Assembly (NCBI RefSeq): GCF_003351405.1
Contig: NZ_CP031240.1
Location: 744,001-808,000 of the forward strand
Direction of reading: 5' to 3'
DNA from: Haemophilus haemolyticus
GTDB lineage: Bacteria > Pseudomonadota > Gammaproteobacteria > Enterobacterales > Pasteurellaceae
DNA: 64,000 bases
Positions 1 through 9,444 of the stretch are shown here, piece after piece. The notes beneath the pieces are model-generated. The model was not told the origin of the DNA and did no database searches. It was given only the letters and a program-made list of their open reading frames with translations. The first letter of the stretch is position 1. Every line of letters starts with the position of its first letter. Made by a program: the position numbers and the translations under genes.

Positions 1-1
1 A

Positions 2-685
2 AAGGTTACTCGACATAACCGAAAAATTCGCACGGGTAGCCTTGAGGGAAATTATTTCGATATTTTATTACGCGGCGCGGAAGAATCAGATGAGCTTAAA
101 GCGCGGTTGGATTTTGTGGCAAATTTTGGTTTCCCAAATTATTTTACGGAACAACGTTTTGGTCGGGATGGTCATAACCTCACGCAAGCATTGCGTTGGG
201 CGCAAGGGGAAATCAAGGTAAAAGATCGCAAAAAACGCAGTTTTTATCTTTCCGCCGCACGCAGTGAAATTTTTAATTTAGTTGTGGCGGAACGTATCGA
301 AAAGGAAGCAACAAATCAAGTTTTGCCAAACGATATTGTGCAATTAGCCGGTTCGCACAGTTGGTTCAAAGCGGACGAAAAAGAAGACTTAAATGCCTTG
401 CAAGTGCGGTTAGAAAATCAAGATATTTTACTCACCGCCCCTTTAATTGGTGAAGATGTGTTGGCAGCAAACGATATTGAAAATGAAATTGTGCGCCAGC
501 ATTCAGCCTTCGATCCTTTAATGAAACAAGAAAGAATGAAGGCAGCTCGTCGTCCATTATTAATGAAAGCAAACGCGTTTTCTTGGGCATTTGAGCCTGA
601 GGGCTTGCGTTTGAAATTTTATTTGCCTGCGGGCAGTTATGCCACGGCGTTAGTTCGTGAGTTAGTAAATTATACAGAAGCATAA
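2..685 (+). CDS. truD: tRNA pseudouridine(13) synthase TruD, 5' end outside the window
   Basis: C-terminal about 227 residues of the enzyme that makes pseudouridine 13 in tRNA-Glu. The reading frame is open from base 2 and begins [13 protein letters not shown], a conserved TruD segment, so the real start lies upstream of the window. The [17 protein letters not shown] block (residues just after base 120) is the family signature (PNYFGEQRFG in enterics). An internal TTG at 107 is not the start. The stop is 9 bases before surE, so the two are probably co-transcribed, as in the enteric truD-surE-(pcm)-nlpD-(rpoS)-mutS neighbourhood; pcm and rpoS are absent here. Identification is firm; only the N-terminal part, which includes the catalytic Asp region, cannot be seen. 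Confidence 0.95.
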   Translation, partial: KVTRHNRKIRTGSLEGNYFDILLRGAEESDELKARLDFVANFGFPNYFTEQRFGRDGHNLTQALRWAQGEIKVKDRKKRSFYLSAARSEIFNLVVAERIEKEATNQVLPNDIVQLAGSHSWFKADEKEDLNALQVRLENQDILLTAPLIGEDVLAANDIENEIVRQHSAFDPLMKQERMKAARRPLLMKANAFSWAFEPEGLRLKFYLPAGSYATALVRELVNYTEA

Positions 686-694
686 GGAAGTACA

Positions 695-1435
695 ATGCGA
701 ATTTTAGTCAGTAATGATGACGGTTTTCACGCGGAAGGCATTCAAGTTTTAGCAACAGAATTAAGAAAAATTGCAGAAGTCATTGTTGTTGCACCTGATC
801 GTAATCGAAGTGCAGCATCAAGCTCGCTCACATTAGTTGAGCCTTTGCGCCCACGCCATTTAGACAGTGGCGATTATTGTGTGAATGGTACACCAGCAGA
901 TTGTGTGCATTTAGCATTAAACGGATTTTTATCTGGCCAAGTAGATTTAGTGGTATCAGGCATTAATGCGGGTTGTAATATGGGCGATGATACGATTTAT
1001 TCAGGCACATTAGCCGCAGCTCTTGAAGGGCGTCATTTAGGCTTGCCTGCTATTGCGGTTTCGTTAGATGGTCGTCAACATTATGAAACTGCAGCACGAG
1101 TCGTGTGTGATCTCATTCCAAAATTACATCATCAATTATTAAACCCTCGTGAAGTTATTAACATCAATGTACCAGATTTACCTTTTGAAGAATTAAAAGG
1201 TTACAAGGTGTGTCGCTTAGGTTATCGTTCATCTTCCGTTGAAGTGATTAAACAAAGAGATCCACGAGATGAAACCATTTATTGGATTGGTCCCTCTGCA
1301 TTACCCGAAGATGAAAGCGAGGGAACAGATTTCTATGCTGTGAAGAATGGTTATGTGTCTATCACGCCAATTCAGGCAGATCTTACTGCACATCATTCAC
1401 TTTCGGCTTTACAAGATTGGTTAGCGCAGGAATAA
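695..1435 (+). CDS. surE: 5'/3'-nucleotidase SurE
   Basis: Cytoplasmic metal-dependent nucleoside monophosphate phosphatase. It starts [16 protein letters not shown], with the metal-binding Asp8-Asp9 pair, then [14 protein letters not shown] (Ser about 39) and [19 protein letters not shown] containing the metal-binding Asn about 92. The 246-residue length matches the family (about 250). A GGAAG ribosome site lies 5-10 bases before the ATG. It sits 9 bases after truD and 29 before yqaA, so it is probably part of a truD-surE-yqaA-lppB run. No oddities. Confidence 0.97.
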   Translation: MRILVSNDDGFHAEGIQVLATELRKIAEVIVVAPDRNRSAASSSLTLVEPLRPRHLDSGDYCVNGTPADCVHLALNGFLSGQVDLVVSGINAGCNMGDDTIYSGTLAAALEGRHLGLPAIAVSLDGRQHYETAARVVCDLIPKLHHQLLNPREVININVPDLPFEELKGYKVCRLGYRSSSVEVIKQRDPRDETIYWIGPSALPEDESEGTDFYAVKNGYVSITPIQADLTAHHSLSALQDWLAQE

Positions 1436-1464
1436 TGACTTGTGTTAGCAAATAGAGAATAAAT

Positions 1465-2043
1465 ATGAAAATTTTCGGCGCGATGTATGATAAGACGATG
1501 GAATGGTCAAAACATCGTTTTGCTGCTTTTTGGCTCTCTTTTGTAAGTTTTATCGAGGCAATATTTTTTCCTATTCCGCCCGATGTGATGTTGATCCCAA
1601 TGTCTATGTCAAAGCCGAAAAGTGCGGTGAAATTTGCATTTTATACGGCAATTGCTTCTGTCATCGGCGGGGTGATTGGTTACGCAATTGGTTATTATGC
1701 AACGGATTGGGTAGAAAACATTGTACAACAATGGGGGTATGGTGCGCATTGGGAAAAAGCCGTCAGTTGGTTTGAGCAATGGGGCGTATTAGTTGTGTTT
1801 GTGGCTGGTTTTAGCCCAATTCCTTACAAGGTGTTTACTCTCTGCTCTGGCGTAATGCAAATGGCATTTTTCCCTTTTGTCATCACCGCATTTGTTTCAC
1901 GTTTAGCGCGTTTCTTGCTGGTGGCAAAATTAGCCGCGTGGGGCGGTGAAAAATTCGCAACAAAATTGCGAAAATCTATTGAAATTATAGGTTGGTCAGT
2001 CGTTGTGCTGGCTGTCATTGCTTACTTTATATTGAAAAACTAG
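1465..2043 (+). CDS. yqaA: DedA/YqaA-family inner membrane protein
   Basis: Integral membrane protein of the DedA/SNARE-associated (VTT) family, here closest in length and layout to the small YqaA branch (192 residues). Visible features: a re-entrant-type FIEAIFFPIPPDVMLIP motif near residues 31-47, a glycine-rich helix VIGGVIGYAIGYYA, a second half-repeat with GFSPIPYKVFTLCSG near 113-127, and a C-terminal helix. DedA proteins are linked to membrane homeostasis and, for some members, undecaprenyl phosphate recycling; the substrate of YqaA itself is not known. It lies between surE and the lipoprotein genes, with only 9 bases to the next start. Confidence 0.85.
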   Translation: MKIFGAMYDKTMEWSKHRFAAFWLSFVSFIEAIFFPIPPDVMLIPMSMSKPKSAVKFAFYTAIASVIGGVIGYAIGYYATDWVENIVQQWGYGAHWEKAVSWFEQWGVLVVFVAGFSPIPYKVFTLCSGVMQMAFFPFVITAFVSRLARFLLVAKLAAWGGEKFATKLRKSIEIIGWSVVVLAVIAYFILKN

Positions 2044-2052
2044 GATAGAAAA

Positions 2053-2238
2053 ATGAATAAATTAGGTCTTATTTTAATGGCTGGATTCGTATTAGTTGGA
2101 TGTGCATTAGAACCAGTTAAAGATCCAGATGCATTACCAAACGGTATTATGCAACCAGTAGAAGGCACAGGCGCTGTTGCTGGCGGTAGTTTTATGCCAG
2201 AAATTCAAAAAAATACAATGCCAGCGCAAATGAAATAA
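2053..2238 (+). CDS. small lipoprotein related to the LppB N-terminus
   Basis: 61-residue precursor with a lipoprotein signal peptide: a short positive start, a hydrophobic core and lipobox LVGC, giving Cys17 as the lipidated residue. The mature part contains GIMQPVEG followed by GGSFMPEIQKNT, which closely repeats the mature start of LppB in the next gene (GIMQPVNG ... GGSWQPEIQKNT). It looks like a partial tandem duplicate of the LppB N-terminal region, without the LysM and M23 domains. Its function is unknown; location in the envelope beside LppB is inferred. Spacing to lppB is 23 bases, so co-transcription is likely. Confidence 0.8.
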   Translation: MNKLGLILMAGFVLVGCALEPVKDPDALPNGIMQPVEGTGAVAGGSFMPEIQKNTMPAQMK

Positions 2239-2261
2239 TAAAGGAACAATAAGGAATTACT

Positions 2262-3572
2262 ATGAAAAAATCATTTCTCTTACTCCCTTTGAGTCTTGTT
2301 GTATTATCGGCTTGTACCTCTAATTCTCCCGCTCCAATCAGCAATGCTGATGGCAATCTTTCCCCAGGCATCATGCAACCAGTCAATGGCGAAAGTGCGG
2401 GCGGTTCTTGGCAACCTGAAATTCAAAAAAACACGGTACCCGCGATGGGCGGTGTACCAACAGGCGTGCAAACACCACAACCAAATTTTCAGCCGACTTA
2501 TCAACAGCCTGCCATGCCAGCAGCGCCTGCTCAACCGGCATTCAAACCTGTGCAGCCAGCGTTTCAGCCGGCTCAAAAACCAGTAGCGCCAACACCAGCT
2601 CCAGCGCCAGTGCAAACAAAAACAATCACTAAAACAGTTTCTGATTGCGTAGGTTCTCAACATATTAATGTTCCGCGCAACCCAAATACCAATGCACCAG
2701 ATTATAGCCAAATTGAAAAAGGCTCTTACAAAGGCAATACCTATAAAGTAAACAAAGGCGATACCATGTTCTTAATCGCTTACTTGGCGGGGATTGATGT
2801 AAAAGAATTAGCTGCATTGAACAACATGACAGAGCCTTATAGTTTGAGCCTAGGACAAACTTTAAAAATCTCTAATTGTGGTACAAAAACAGTGACAACA
2901 ACGGTTCCTGTAAAACAACCTGCGGCAGCAACGACAACAACTACTGCGGCTGCACCGACAGCACCTGCAGAACCGGCTGTCACCTATACGCCAGGTGTAA
3001 ATGGTACGCAAATGGGATCGGATGGCACAATCATTGGACCAATTAAATCTGGCGCAGGTGTAGCAAATAGCGCACCAGCAATGGCACTGGTTGCGACAAC
3101 TCCAGTTGCTCCTGGGCCAACACCATCAGCACCAACTACGCCAGTAGAGAACACCAATAGCACACCGATTAATGCCAATGTTGTTGCTCCAATCGCATCA
3201 AATGTTGCATGGCAATGGCCGACTTCAGGTAATATCATTCAAGGTTTCTCCAATACTGATGGAGGAAATAAAGGGATTGATATTAGCGGCTCTCGTGGAC
3301 AGGCTGTTAAAGCGGCTGCATCAGGTCGCGTCGTGTATGCAGGCAATGCTTTACGTGGTTACGGTAATTTAATCATCATCAAACATAATGATGATTTCTT
3401 AAGTGCTTATGCGCATAACGATAAAATTCTTGTAACCGATCAACAAGAAGTCAAAGCTGGTCAAGAAATCGCAAAAATGGGTAGCTCTGGTACAAATACC
3501 GTGAAACTCCACTTTGAAATTCGCTATAAAGGTAAATCAGTGGATCCAGTACGTTATCTTCCAAGACGTTAA
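2262..3572 (+). CDS. lppB: outer membrane lipoprotein LppB / NlpD, LytM-domain amidase activator
   Basis: 436-residue lipoprotein (lipobox LSAC, Cys18). Order of parts: Pro/Gln/Ala-rich linker (about 60-125), a LysM peptidoglycan-binding domain around 158-204 (YKVNKGDTMFLIAYLAGID), a Thr/Ala/Pro-rich linker, and a C-terminal M23/LytM domain from about 320. The LytM domain is degenerate: the usual metal-binding His-x3-Asp is NKGIDI, and the final HxH is KLH, so it is probably not a hydrolase. NlpD of E. coli is of this kind and activates the amidase AmiC for septal wall splitting. Position before mutS (with the tna genes in between) matches the nlpD locus. A strong hairpin terminator follows. 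Confidence 0.95.
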   Translation: MKKSFLLLPLSLVVLSACTSNSPAPISNADGNLSPGIMQPVNGESAGGSWQPEIQKNTVPAMGGVPTGVQTPQPNFQPTYQQPAMPAAPAQPAFKPVQPAFQPAQKPVAPTPAPAPVQTKTITKTVSDCVGSQHINVPRNPNTNAPDYSQIEKGSYKGNTYKVNKGDTMFLIAYLAGIDVKELAALNNMTEPYSLSLGQTLKISNCGTKTVTTTVPVKQPAAATTTTTAAAPTAPAEPAVTYTPGVNGTQMGSDGTIIGPIKSGAGVANSAPAMALVATTPVAPGPTPSAPTTPVENTNSTPINANVVAPIASNVAWQWPTSGNIIQGFSNTDGGNKGIDISGSRGQAVKAAASGRVVYAGNALRGYGNLIIIKHNDDFLSAYAHNDKILVTDQQEVKAGQEIAKMGSSGTNTVKLHFEIRYKGKSVDPVRYLPRR

Positions 3573-3583
3573 TCTTCCTCTAA

Positions 3584-3628
3584 AAAGAGCGGTGAAAATC
3601 TCAACAAATTTTCACCGCTCTTTTTTAT
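3584..3628 (+). repeat. left direct repeat of the tna insert, also the lppB terminator
   Basis: A hairpin with arms reading AAAGAGCGGTGAAAAT and its complement, followed by a run of T, ends lppB. Nearly the same 45-46 bases recur at 6684-6729 after tnaB (differences: C to A in the left arm, one extra A, one C to T). Both contain a near-match to the Haemophilus uptake signal (AAGAGCGGT for AAGTGCGGT). Such USS-bearing repeats of about 43 bases around the tna cluster between nlpD and mutS have been described for indole-positive H. influenzae. Confidence 0.85.
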
Positions 3629-3639
3629 TAAAAATATTC

Positions 3640-3655
3640 TGTGAGGAGCATCACA
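3640..3655 (+). promoter_or_regulatory. CRP site upstream of the tna operon
   Basis: TGTGA-GGAGCA-TCACA, both half-sites perfect. It lies 131 bases before tnaC. A GATAAT -10-like hexamer at 3701-3706 would put the site about 65 bases upstream of transcription start, close to the class I arrangement of E. coli tna. Catabolite control of tryptophanase is well established in enterics; here it is inferred from the site. Confidence 0.8.
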
Positions 3656-3770
3656 AAATAAAAAAATAATAGATGACAATGTTAAATTTTATATTATTCT
3701 GATAATGCTTCGTAGTTAGAAGTCAGTGTTAAGTTTTATTAAGTATCTCTTCTCTTAAAAGGAGTTTAAT

Positions 3771-3851
3771 ATGCTCAACTTGCTCTCTCCTAACCAAACT
3801 TGGGTTCTTGTTGATCCAAGATTATCTTTTTATTTTCCCATAATTTATTAA
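3771..3851 (+). CDS. tnaC: tryptophanase leader peptide TnaC
   Basis: 26-codon ORF preceded by AGGAG (3760-3764). Residues Trp11, Asp15 and Pro23 reproduce the spacing of the critical Trp12, Asp16 and Pro24 of E. coli TnaC, which stall the ribosome in the presence of free tryptophan and block Rho access. Unlike the E. coli peptide, which ends at the Pro, this one continues with Ile-Ile-Tyr before the stop. It lies 87 bases ahead of tnaA, in a U-rich spacer with no strong hairpin, as expected for a Rho-dependent attenuator. Confidence 0.88.
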   Translation: MLNLLSPNQTWVLVDPRLSFYFPIIY

Positions 3852-3938
3852 TCCTTTCTTATTAACCATCAACGTGTTTTCATTTTAGAAAATAATTTTT
3901 TATTTAAACTAAGCAAATTAATTTTTGGGGATTTTGCT

Positions 3939-5357
3939 ATGGAAAATTTTAAACATTTACCTGAACCTTTCCGGATTCGTGTTATTGAACCAGTAAAAAG
4001 AACTACTCGTGAGTATCGTGAACAAGCGATCTTAAAATCAGGCATGAATCCATTTTTATTGGATAGTGAAGATATTTTCATTGACTTACTCACAGATAGC
4101 GGTACTGGTGCTGTTACACAAGATATGCAAGCTGCAATGTTACGTGGCGATGAAGCCTATAGCGGCAGTCGCAGTTATTATGCGCTAGCTAAAGCAGTGA
4201 AAGATATTTTTGGTTATGAATATACAATCCCTACTCACCAAGGCCGTGGTGCTGAACAAATTTATATTCCGGTATTGATTGCTAAACGTGAACGTGAAAA
4301 AGGTTTAGATCGCAGCAAAATGGTGGTTTTCTCTAACTATTTCTTTGATACCACACAAGGACATAGCCAAATTAATGGGGCAACGGTTCGCAATGTTTAT
4401 ATAAAAGAGGCATTTGATACAACAGCAAAACATCCATTTAAGGGTAATTTCGATTTAGAAAAATTAGAAAAAGGAATTCAAGAAGTGGGAGCACATAATG
4501 TACCTTACATTGTATGTACCATTACTTGTAACTCTGCGGGTGGTCAGCCAGTTTCTATTGCAAACTTGAAAGGCATGTATGAAATTGCGCGTAAATACGA
4601 TATTCCAGTCATCATGGATTCAGCTCGTTTTGCAGAAAACGCCTATTTTGTTCAACAACGTGAAGAAGCTTATAAAGACTGGACTATTGAACAAATTACT
4701 TACGAAAGCTATCGCTATGCTGATGGTTTAGCGATGTCCGCCAAAAAAGATGCGATGGTACCAATGGGCGGTATTTTAGCGTTTAAAGATAAATCAATGG
4801 AGGAAGTCTATCACGAATGTAGAACGCTTTGTGTTGTGCAAGAAGGGTTCCCTACTTATGGTGGTTTAGAAGGTGGTGCAATGGAACGCTTGGCTGTTGG
4901 CTTGCATGATGGTATGCGCCAAGAATGGCTGGCTTATCGTATCGCGCAAATTGAATATTTGGTTGCAGGCTTAGAAAAAATTGGTGTGCCTTGTCAACAA
5001 CCGGGTGGCCACGCAGCGTTCGTAGATGCAGGTAAATTATTACCACATATTCCAGCCGACCAATTCCCAGCACAAGCACTTTCTTGCGAACTTTATAAAG
5101 TTGCAGGTATAAGAGCGGTAGAAATTGGCTCATTTTTATTAGGACGAGATCCGAAAACGGGTAAACAACTACCATGTCCAGCTGAGCTTTTACGCTTAAC
5201 TGTACCACGTGCAACTTATACGCAAACTCATATGGATTTCATTATTGAGGCGTTCCAAAAAGTGAAAGAAAATGCAGAGAATATTAAAGGTTTAACTTTT
5301 ACTTATGAACCAAAAGTTCTCCGTCACTTTACGGCACGTTTAAAAGAAATTGAATGA
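3939..5357 (+). CDS. tnaA: tryptophanase (indole-forming)
   Basis: PLP enzyme converting tryptophan to indole, pyruvate and ammonia. 472 residues, the usual length. The [12 protein letters not shown] motif places the Schiff-base lysine at Lys270, the same number as in E. coli. The start [24 protein letters not shown] is also typical, and GGGG upstream (3927-3930) gives a ribosome site. It follows tnaC and precedes tnaB, forming the complete tnaCAB operon that makes the strain indole-positive and able to use tryptophan. Confidence 0.98.
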   Translation: MENFKHLPEPFRIRVIEPVKRTTREYREQAILKSGMNPFLLDSEDIFIDLLTDSGTGAVTQDMQAAMLRGDEAYSGSRSYYALAKAVKDIFGYEYTIPTHQGRGAEQIYIPVLIAKREREKGLDRSKMVVFSNYFFDTTQGHSQINGATVRNVYIKEAFDTTAKHPFKGNFDLEKLEKGIQEVGAHNVPYIVCTITCNSAGGQPVSIANLKGMYEIARKYDIPVIMDSARFAENAYFVQQREEAYKDWTIEQITYESYRYADGLAMSAKKDAMVPMGGILAFKDKSMEEVYHECRTLCVVQEGFPTYGGLEGGAMERLAVGLHDGMRQEWLAYRIAQIEYLVAGLEKIGVPCQQPGGHAAFVDAGKLLPHIPADQFPAQALSCELYKVAGIRAVEIGSFLLGRDPKTGKQLPCPAELLRLTVPRATYTQTHMDFIIEAFQKVKENAENIKGLTFTYEPKVLRHFTARLKEIE

Positions 5358-5365
5358 TATAATGA

Positions 5366-5397
5366 AAAATGCAGTTCATTTTGAACTGCATTTTTTT
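5366..5397 (+). terminator. hairpin between tnaA and tnaB
   Basis: ATGCAGTTCA and its complement around a tight T-rich loop, followed by seven T. This should end or reduce transcription after tnaA, so tnaB may be read at a lower level by readthrough. Confidence 0.8.
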
Positions 5398-5440
5398 ATC
5401 AACAGCTAACTCAATAATTTGTTATTGATAAGGATGTTCT

Positions 5441-6673
5441 ATGAAAAAACAACCTTCCATTTTTGGTGGCGCCTGTATTATTGCTAGTGTTTGCGTTGGA
5501 GCTGGAATGCTTGGTTTACCAACATCTGGTGCTGGAGCTTGGACATTATGGTCAGCATTAGCAATTTGTTTAACGATGATAGTCATGACATTATCAGGCT
5601 GGCTATTACTTGAGGCCTATTCTACTTATGATTTAAGAGCATCATTTAGTACCGTGACTAAAGATATGCTTGGTTCAACTATCAATTCTATTAATAATCT
5701 TGCTGTGTATTTTGTCGGGGGTATTTTACTTTATGCTTATACCACTGCATCTGGAGGTATACTAGAAAACCTTATTAAACCGTGGATTGATTTTGGTTCA
5801 TCTACATTGGCAATTTGCTCCACTGTATTTGTATTAGTCTTTTCCTTCTTTGTTTGGCATTCCACTCGCATTGTAGACAGAATATCTGTTTTATTGATTG
5901 TATTCATGGGGTTTACTTTTATTTTTAGTACTTATGGATTAGCAACTAATATTAGTTTAGATACTTTATTAGATATTGGTGGAAAAGATACAAACTATGC
6001 AAAATATGCGGTAGGAATGTTTCCTGTTGCATTAACATCTTTTGGTTACCATCATTCTGTTTGTACGATGCGATCCTACTATGGGGAAGAGAAAAAAGCT
6101 AAATACGCCATTTTAGGCGGAACAGCAATTGCTCTTACTCTTTATTTACTTTGGATTTTTTCAATTTTTGGAAATTTGCCTCGCGATCAATTTGCACCTG
6201 TAATAGCTAGTGATGGCAATCTAGATATATTGCTTAATGCTTTAGGGGGAGTAATAGAATCTAACACGGTTAAACAAATGATTAATGCCTTTTCTATCGC
6301 CGCAATTTTGTCATCTTTTATTGGCGTAGGATTAGGCGTATTTGATTATTTGGCTGATTTCTTTAAATTTGATAATTGCAAAATTGGACGGACAAAGTCA
6401 TGGGCAGTGACTTTCCTACCTCCACTAATTATGTCAATTTTATTTCCATTGGGTTTCTTAAAAGCCATTGGATATGCTGGCGCAGTAGCGACAATTTGGA
6501 CTTGCATAATTCCAGCGCTTCTTGCTTATAAATCCCGCAAAATAAATGCAGCTGCAACATTCCGAGTTTGTGGTGGAAATGGCTTAATAATCTTTATTGC
6601 ATTATTTGGTGTTTTTGTGGCTATTTTCCATTTTCTAGCAATGTTTGACTACTTGCCTGTCTTTAAAGGATAA
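5441..6673 (+). CDS. tnaB: low-affinity tryptophan permease TnaB
   Basis: 410-residue inner membrane carrier of the aromatic amino acid permease (HAAAP) family with about 11 hydrophobic segments. The N-terminal GGACIIASVCVGAGMLGLPTS is the family signature for the first unwound helix. It imports tryptophan for TnaA. Ribosome site AAGGA lies 8-12 bases before the ATG. It is the last gene of the tna insert, and the right direct repeat follows 10 bases after the stop. Confidence 0.95.
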   Translation: MKKQPSIFGGACIIASVCVGAGMLGLPTSGAGAWTLWSALAICLTMIVMTLSGWLLLEAYSTYDLRASFSTVTKDMLGSTINSINNLAVYFVGGILLYAYTTASGGILENLIKPWIDFGSSTLAICSTVFVLVFSFFVWHSTRIVDRISVLLIVFMGFTFIFSTYGLATNISLDTLLDIGGKDTNYAKYAVGMFPVALTSFGYHHSVCTMRSYYGEEKKAKYAILGGTAIALTLYLLWIFSIFGNLPRDQFAPVIASDGNLDILLNALGGVIESNTVKQMINAFSIAAILSSFIGVGLGVFDYLADFFKFDNCKIGRTKSWAVTFLPPLIMSILFPLGFLKAIGYAGAVATIWTCIIPALLAYKSRKINAAATFRVCGGNGLIIFIALFGVFVAIFHFLAMFDYLPVFKG

Positions 6674-6683
6674 ATATCAACTG

Positions 6684-6729
6684 AAAGAGAGGTGAAAAAT
6701 CTCAATAAATTTTCACCGCTCTTTTTTAT
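6684..6729 (+). repeat. right direct repeat of the tna insert
   Basis: Second copy of the element at 3584-3628. The left arm has lost part of its pairing (AAAGAGAGG instead of AAAGAGCGG), while the right arm and T run are intact, so it still can act as a terminator after tnaB. It marks the right edge of the inserted segment, about 75 bases before mutS. Confidence 0.8.
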
Positions 6730-6806
6730 CTGGCTTTTTCCCCTTGCGGCACCTAAAATAGCCGCCACAAAACCTATCTTTATTCAGTTTCAAAGCAGGT
6801 AATTAG

Positions 6807-9392
6807 ATGATTTCCGAAGAAAATTTCCAACAACATACGCCAATGATGCAACAATATCTAAAACTCAAAGCAGAGAATCCAGATATTTTGTTGTTTTATC
6901 GCATGGGGGATTTTTACGAGTTGTTTTATGACGATGCGAAAAAAGCAGCGGCATTGTTGGATATTTCTTTGACGAAACGAGGTCAATCTGCAGGGCAACC
7001 CATTCCAATGGCGGGCGTGCCTTATCATGCGGTGGAAGGTTATTTAGCAAAATTGGTTCAGTTGGGTGAGCCTGTGGCGATTTGCGAACAAATTGGTGAT
7101 CCTGCCACAAGCAAAGGGCCAGTGGAGCGCCAAATTGTGCGAATAGTTACACCCGGTACGGTAAGTGATGAAGCACTTTTGCCAGAGCGCCAAGACAATC
7201 TGATTGCGGCGGTATATCAAGAAAAAGAAAAATTTGGATTAGCCACTTTAGATATGACCTCTGGCCGTTTTCAGCTTTGTGAACCTGCAGATAAAGAAAC
7301 ATTACGTGCGGAATTGCAACGTATTGCCCCCGTGGAATTGCTATATTGTGAAGAATTTAACGAAATGACTGCGATTGAACATTGCAAGGGATTACGCCGT
7401 CGCCCGATTTGGGAGTTTGAACTTAGCACTGCCATTACGTTACTGAATCGACAATTTGGTACAAAAGATTTACGCGCCTTTGGTGTGGAAAAATCCCCTC
7501 TCGGCTTAAGTGCGGCAGGTTGTTTATTGCAATATGCAAAAGAAACCCAACGTACCGCATTACCCCATATTCAAAGCATTAGCTTAATTCAAAATCAAGA
7601 CTGTATTCAGTTAGATGCAGCCACTCGCAGAAATCTTGAATTGACGCAAAATCTTGCGGGTGGCACAGAAAATACGCTAGCGTCTGTATTGGATAAATGC
7701 GTTACGCCAATGGGGAGCCGTTTACTGAAACGTTGGATTCACCAGCCTGTTCGTAATGTGGAAAAATTAAGACAACGCCAACAAGCGATTGCAGAGATTC
7801 TGAATTTTGATTTGGTCGATGAACTTCAGCCTTATTTGCAATTAGTTGGCGATATGGAGCGTATTTTAACGCGTGTTGCGCTGCGTTCAGCGCGTCCACG
7901 TGATCTCACTCGCTTGCGCACGGTGTTAGAACAAATTCCTGCATTACGCGCGATTGTTAAACAAAAAACACCGCCATTTTTAACCGCACTTTTCAGCCAA
8001 ATTGCCGATTTCAGCGAGCAATGCGATTTATTGCAACGTGCATTGATTGAAACGCCTCCGCTTTTAATTCGGGATGGTGGTGTGATTGCTGAAGGTTACC
8101 ATGCTGAGTTAGACGAATGGCGTATGCTGTCTGATGGCGCAACCCAATATTTGGAAAATTTAGAAAAACGTGAGCGTGAAAGCACAGGCATTGACACCTT
8201 AAAAATCGGTTTTAATGCAGTGCATGGTTATTACATTCAAATTAGCCAAGGGCAAGCGCATAAAGCCCCGATTCATTATGTTCGCCGTCAAACTCTGAAA
8301 AATGCAGAGCGTTACATTATTCCTGAACTCAAAGAATATGAAGACAAAGTGCTGAAATCAAAAGGCGCAGCGTTAGCATTAGAAAAACAGCTTTACGATG
8401 AATTGTTTGATTTATTATTACCGCACTTAGGCGCGTTACAACTGGCGAGCCTTGCACTTTCTGAATTGGATGTATTGGTCAATCTTTCCGAGCGCGCAGA
8501 CACCCTCAATTATGTTATGCCAACATTCTGTGATGAAGTGAGTGTGAAAATTGAAAATGGTCGTCATCCTGTTGTGGAACAAGTATTGAAAGATCCTTTC
8601 ATCGCCAACCCAGTGGAGTTAAATCACAACCGTCATTTGTTAGTTATCACTGGGCCAAATATGGGCGGTAAAAGTACTTATATGCGCCAAACCGCATTAA
8701 TTACATTGCTGGCGTATATCGGCAGCTTTGTGCCAGCAGACAGCGCACGAATTGGGCCGATTGATCGTATTTTTACTCGAATTGGTGCGTCAGATGATTT
8801 AGCTTCAGGGCGATCAACCTTTATGGTGGAAATGACAGAAATGGCAAATATTCTTCATCAAGCTACTGCACAAAGTCTCGTGCTTATTGATGAAATCGGT
8901 CGCGGCACATCCACTTATGATGGCTTATCCTTAGCTTGGGCTTGTGCAGAATGGTTAGCCAAAAAAATCCGCTCACTTACATTATTTGCCACCCATTATT
9001 TTGAATTAACCGCATTGCCAGAACAGCTAGAAGGCATCGCCAACATTCATTTAGATGCCCTTGAGCATAACAACACCATCGCCTTTATGCATGCCGTACA
9101 AGATGGCGCAGCAAGTAAAAGTTATGGTTTGGCAGTCGCTGCTTTGGCGGGTGTGCCACAATCCGTTATTAAACTGGCAAAACAGAAATTAACACAATTA
9201 GAAAAAACCTCAGGCCATTCAGCCAATCAGCAAATTCAGACATTGCGTGAAGCCAATCACACTCAAGGTGAATTATTGTTTGAGCAAGAAACGGATGCAC
9301 TAAGAGAGGCAATCGAAAAACTGGATCCCGATGATTTAAGCCCTAAACAAGCCTTGGCGTATTTGTATCAGTTAAAGAAAATGGTGGGGTAA
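6807..9392 (+). CDS. mutS: DNA mismatch repair protein MutS
   Basis: Mismatch-recognition ATPase of methyl-directed repair. 861 residues, full length. The mismatch-binding Phe-x-Glu motif is present near the start ([15 protein letters not shown], about residues 30-44). The ATPase domain has Walker [10 protein letters not shown] at 616-624 and Walker [17 protein letters not shown] further on, with ATHYFELT after it. The C-terminal tail needed for higher-order assembly is kept. An inverted USS pair follows as terminator. It is transcribed away from the tna insert. Confidence 0.98.
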   Translation: MISEENFQQHTPMMQQYLKLKAENPDILLFYRMGDFYELFYDDAKKAAALLDISLTKRGQSAGQPIPMAGVPYHAVEGYLAKLVQLGEPVAICEQIGDPATSKGPVERQIVRIVTPGTVSDEALLPERQDNLIAAVYQEKEKFGLATLDMTSGRFQLCEPADKETLRAELQRIAPVELLYCEEFNEMTAIEHCKGLRRRPIWEFELSTAITLLNRQFGTKDLRAFGVEKSPLGLSAAGCLLQYAKETQRTALPHIQSISLIQNQDCIQLDAATRRNLELTQNLAGGTENTLASVLDKCVTPMGSRLLKRWIHQPVRNVEKLRQRQQAIAEILNFDLVDELQPYLQLVGDMERILTRVALRSARPRDLTRLRTVLEQIPALRAIVKQKTPPFLTALFSQIADFSEQCDLLQRALIETPPLLIRDGGVIAEGYHAELDEWRMLSDGATQYLENLEKRERESTGIDTLKIGFNAVHGYYIQISQGQAHKAPIHYVRRQTLKNAERYIIPELKEYEDKVLKSKGAALALEKQLYDELFDLLLPHLGALQLASLALSELDVLVNLSERADTLNYVMPTFCDEVSVKIENGRHPVVEQVLKDPFIANPVELNHNRHLLVITGPNMGGKSTYMRQTALITLLAYIGSFVPADSARIGPIDRIFTRIGASDDLASGRSTFMVEMTEMANILHQATAQSLVLIDEIGRGTSTYDGLSLAWACAEWLAKKIRSLTLFATHYFELTALPEQLEGIANIHLDALEHNNTIAFMHAVQDGAASKSYGLAVAALAGVPQSVIKLAKQKLTQLEKTSGHSANQQIQTLREANHTQGELLFEQETDALREAIEKLDPDDLSPKQALAYLYQLKKMVG

Positions 9393-9400
9393 CATCATAC

Positions 9401-9430
9401 AAAAGTGCGGTAAATTTTTACCGCACTTTT
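9401..9430 (+). terminator. inverted uptake-sequence pair after mutS
   Basis: AAAAGTGCGGTAAA and its complement form a hairpin with flanking A and T runs. It lies between convergent mutS and the first receptor gene, so it can serve both strands. Confidence 0.85.
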
Positions 9431-9444
9431 GGTTTTAGATATGA

